Part shown: piece after piece, positions 63,355 to 64,000 of the stretch | Position numbering within the stretch: position 1 is the stretch's first letter | Layout: each line of letters begins with the position of its first letter | Assembly (NCBI GenBank): GCA_047638775.1 | Contig: JBLIMQ010000002.1 | Location: 82,620-146,619 of the forward strand | Reading direction: 5' to 3' | Length of the DNA stretch: 64,000 nucleotides | Origin: Agaribacterium sp047638775 | Lineage (GTDB): Bacteria; Pseudomonadota; Gammaproteobacteria; Pseudomonadales; Cellvibrionaceae | Position numbers and translations under genes: made by a program | Notes under the pieces: generated by a model | What the model was told of the DNA's origin: nothing | The model's input: only the letters and a program-made list of their open reading frames with translations | Database searches by the model: none

Positions 63355-64000
63355 TTGAACGATAATGTAACAAGCTGTCCCAATTGTGACGTTCCAGTTC
63401 CTGGGAAGTATTGCTCAAATTGTGGCCAAAAGGATTTCCGACTACTACGACCAACTTGGTCACTAGTTGAGGATGTCTTGGGTGACGTTTTCTCCTTAGA
63501 TTCCCGATTCTATAAAAGCTTAGGGCCGCTGGTTTTTAATCCAGGCTCAGTCACCAAGCAGTTCATTCAGGGTAAGCGTGCTCGCTTTATACCTCCGTTT
63601 CGCCAATACCTAGTGATCAGCGTTATTTTCTTCCTAACCCTCGCATTATCAAACCTGGTAATTTTTGATGCCGAGAAAGTTTGGACGGAAATTCACAACG
63701 GCGACCCCTCGAATCTTATTAACACAGCCCAGAACTCGGTTGAAGACCCTACGCTGGAGGCCTCACCGAAGCTCGATAACAGCACCATCGACATTGGAAT
63801 AAGTACACCTCCCCTGGACTCGCTCGAAGACGCTATGCTGGAGGCCTCACCGAAACTGGAGGCCTCACCGAAACTGGAGGCCTCACCGAAACTGGATAAC
63901 AGCAGCATCGACATTGGAACAAGTCCATCTCCCCAGAACTCGGTCGAAGACGCGACGCACGAAATCGCCCCCAAGCAGGATACCAACGCCATCGGTAATG
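63355..64000 (+). CDS. DUF3667 family membrane protein with zinc ribbon (partial, runs off right edge)
   Basis: Starts with TTG at 63355 (AAGGG about 8 bases upstream; in-frame stop at 63319). It begins LNDNVTSCPNCDVPVPGKYCSNCGQKD, a C-x-x-C ... C-x-x-C zinc ribbon split here as SCPNCDVPVPGKYC and SNCGQKD. Then WSLVEDVLGDVFSLDSRFYK, the typical PGSVTKQFIQGKRARFIPPF and a membrane helix (YLVISVIFFLTLALSNLVIF). The loop after the helix is built from tandem duplications (LEASPK three times). Function unknown; the C-terminal helices are outside the window. Confidence 0.85.
   Translation, partial: MNDNVTSCPNCDVPVPGKYCSNCGQKDFRLLRPTWSLVEDVLGDVFSLDSRFYKSLGPLVFNPGSVTKQFIQGKRARFIPPFRQYLVISVIFFLTLALSNLVIFDAEKVWTEIHNGDPSNLINTAQNSVEDPTLEASPKLDNSTIDIGISTPPLDSLEDAMLEASPKLEASPKLEASPKLDNSSIDIGTSPSPQNSVEDATHEIAPKQDTNAIGN
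63838..63891 (+). repeat. 18-bp coding tandem repeat in the DUF3667 gene
   Basis: CTGGAGGCCTCACCGAAA three times exactly (LEASPK), inside a larger imperfect duplication of about 110 bases whose copies start near 63730 and 63820 (both carry LDNS-x-IDIG). Confidence 0.93.

Overview
The window is a piece of chromosome from a gammaproteobacterium, most likely a marine Cellvibrionales-type organism. This rests on conserved gene order (recN-fur-bamE-rnfH-ratA-smpB next to grpE-dnaK-dnaJ-dapB and carA-carB, as in Pseudomonas and relatives) and on the kinds of proteins; no species is assigned. The sequence is unusually rich in short tandem duplications, both between genes and inside coding linkers.

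Region 1 (1-4.6 kb and 30.8-40.1 kb) is housekeeping: carB (partial) and carA at the left edge, and grpE-dnaK-dnaJ-dapB, recN, fur, bamE, rnfH, ratA and smpB on the right. dapB and carA are normally neighbours; here they are separated by about 28 kb.

Region 2 (3.5-30.6 kb) fills that gap and is the most interesting part. It is a compact minus-strand biosynthetic locus of three genes: an ABC exporter, one giant gene (about 8,000 codons) and a discrete trans-acting malonyl acyltransferase. The giant protein is a whole trans-AT polyketide assembly line: a loading module methyltransferase-pseudoGNAT-methyltransferase-ACP-ACP (AprA/GphF type), KS-DH-KR-ACP, KS-DH-KR-ACP, KS-KR-ACP-ACP, then a DUF2156-like domain and a tryptophanase/tyrosine phenol-lyase-like PLP domain, then KS-carrier-condensation domain. 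The DUF + PLP lyase pair recalls the DUF-SH didomain that installs sulfur in leinamycin-type polyketides. The locus may therefore make a small sulfur-containing polyketide with a branched starter, released by a terminal condensation domain and exported by the ABC protein.

Region 3 (40-47.8 kb) has a sodium/alanine symporter, a repeat-rich stretch with a decayed globin gene and REP-like palindromes, a cytosolic hybrid histidine kinase with an overlapping response-regulator gene, and ssrA (tmRNA, tag ANDDNYGAQLAA).

Region 4 (47.8-64 kb) is accessory DNA beginning at the 3' end of ssrA. It opens with remnants of restriction-modification genes (Mrr-like and HsdS-like). A stress/light-type regulon follows: a MerR regulator and lipocalin on one strand, and divergently a nine- or ten-gene operon (DUF523/DUF1722, NTF2-like, SDR, FAD oxidoreductase, DUF1365, cyclopropane-fatty-acid synthase family, DUF2878, chalcone-isomerase-like, DUF3833, photolyase) behind a striking 25-bp-arm palindrome. 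Next come a HigA-like antitoxin without a visible toxin and a TOTE-type primase-helicase broken by a one-base frameshift. A degenerate second copy of the ssrA 3' end lies at 62.7 kb and may mark the other end of an old island. A DUF3667 gene runs off the right edge.
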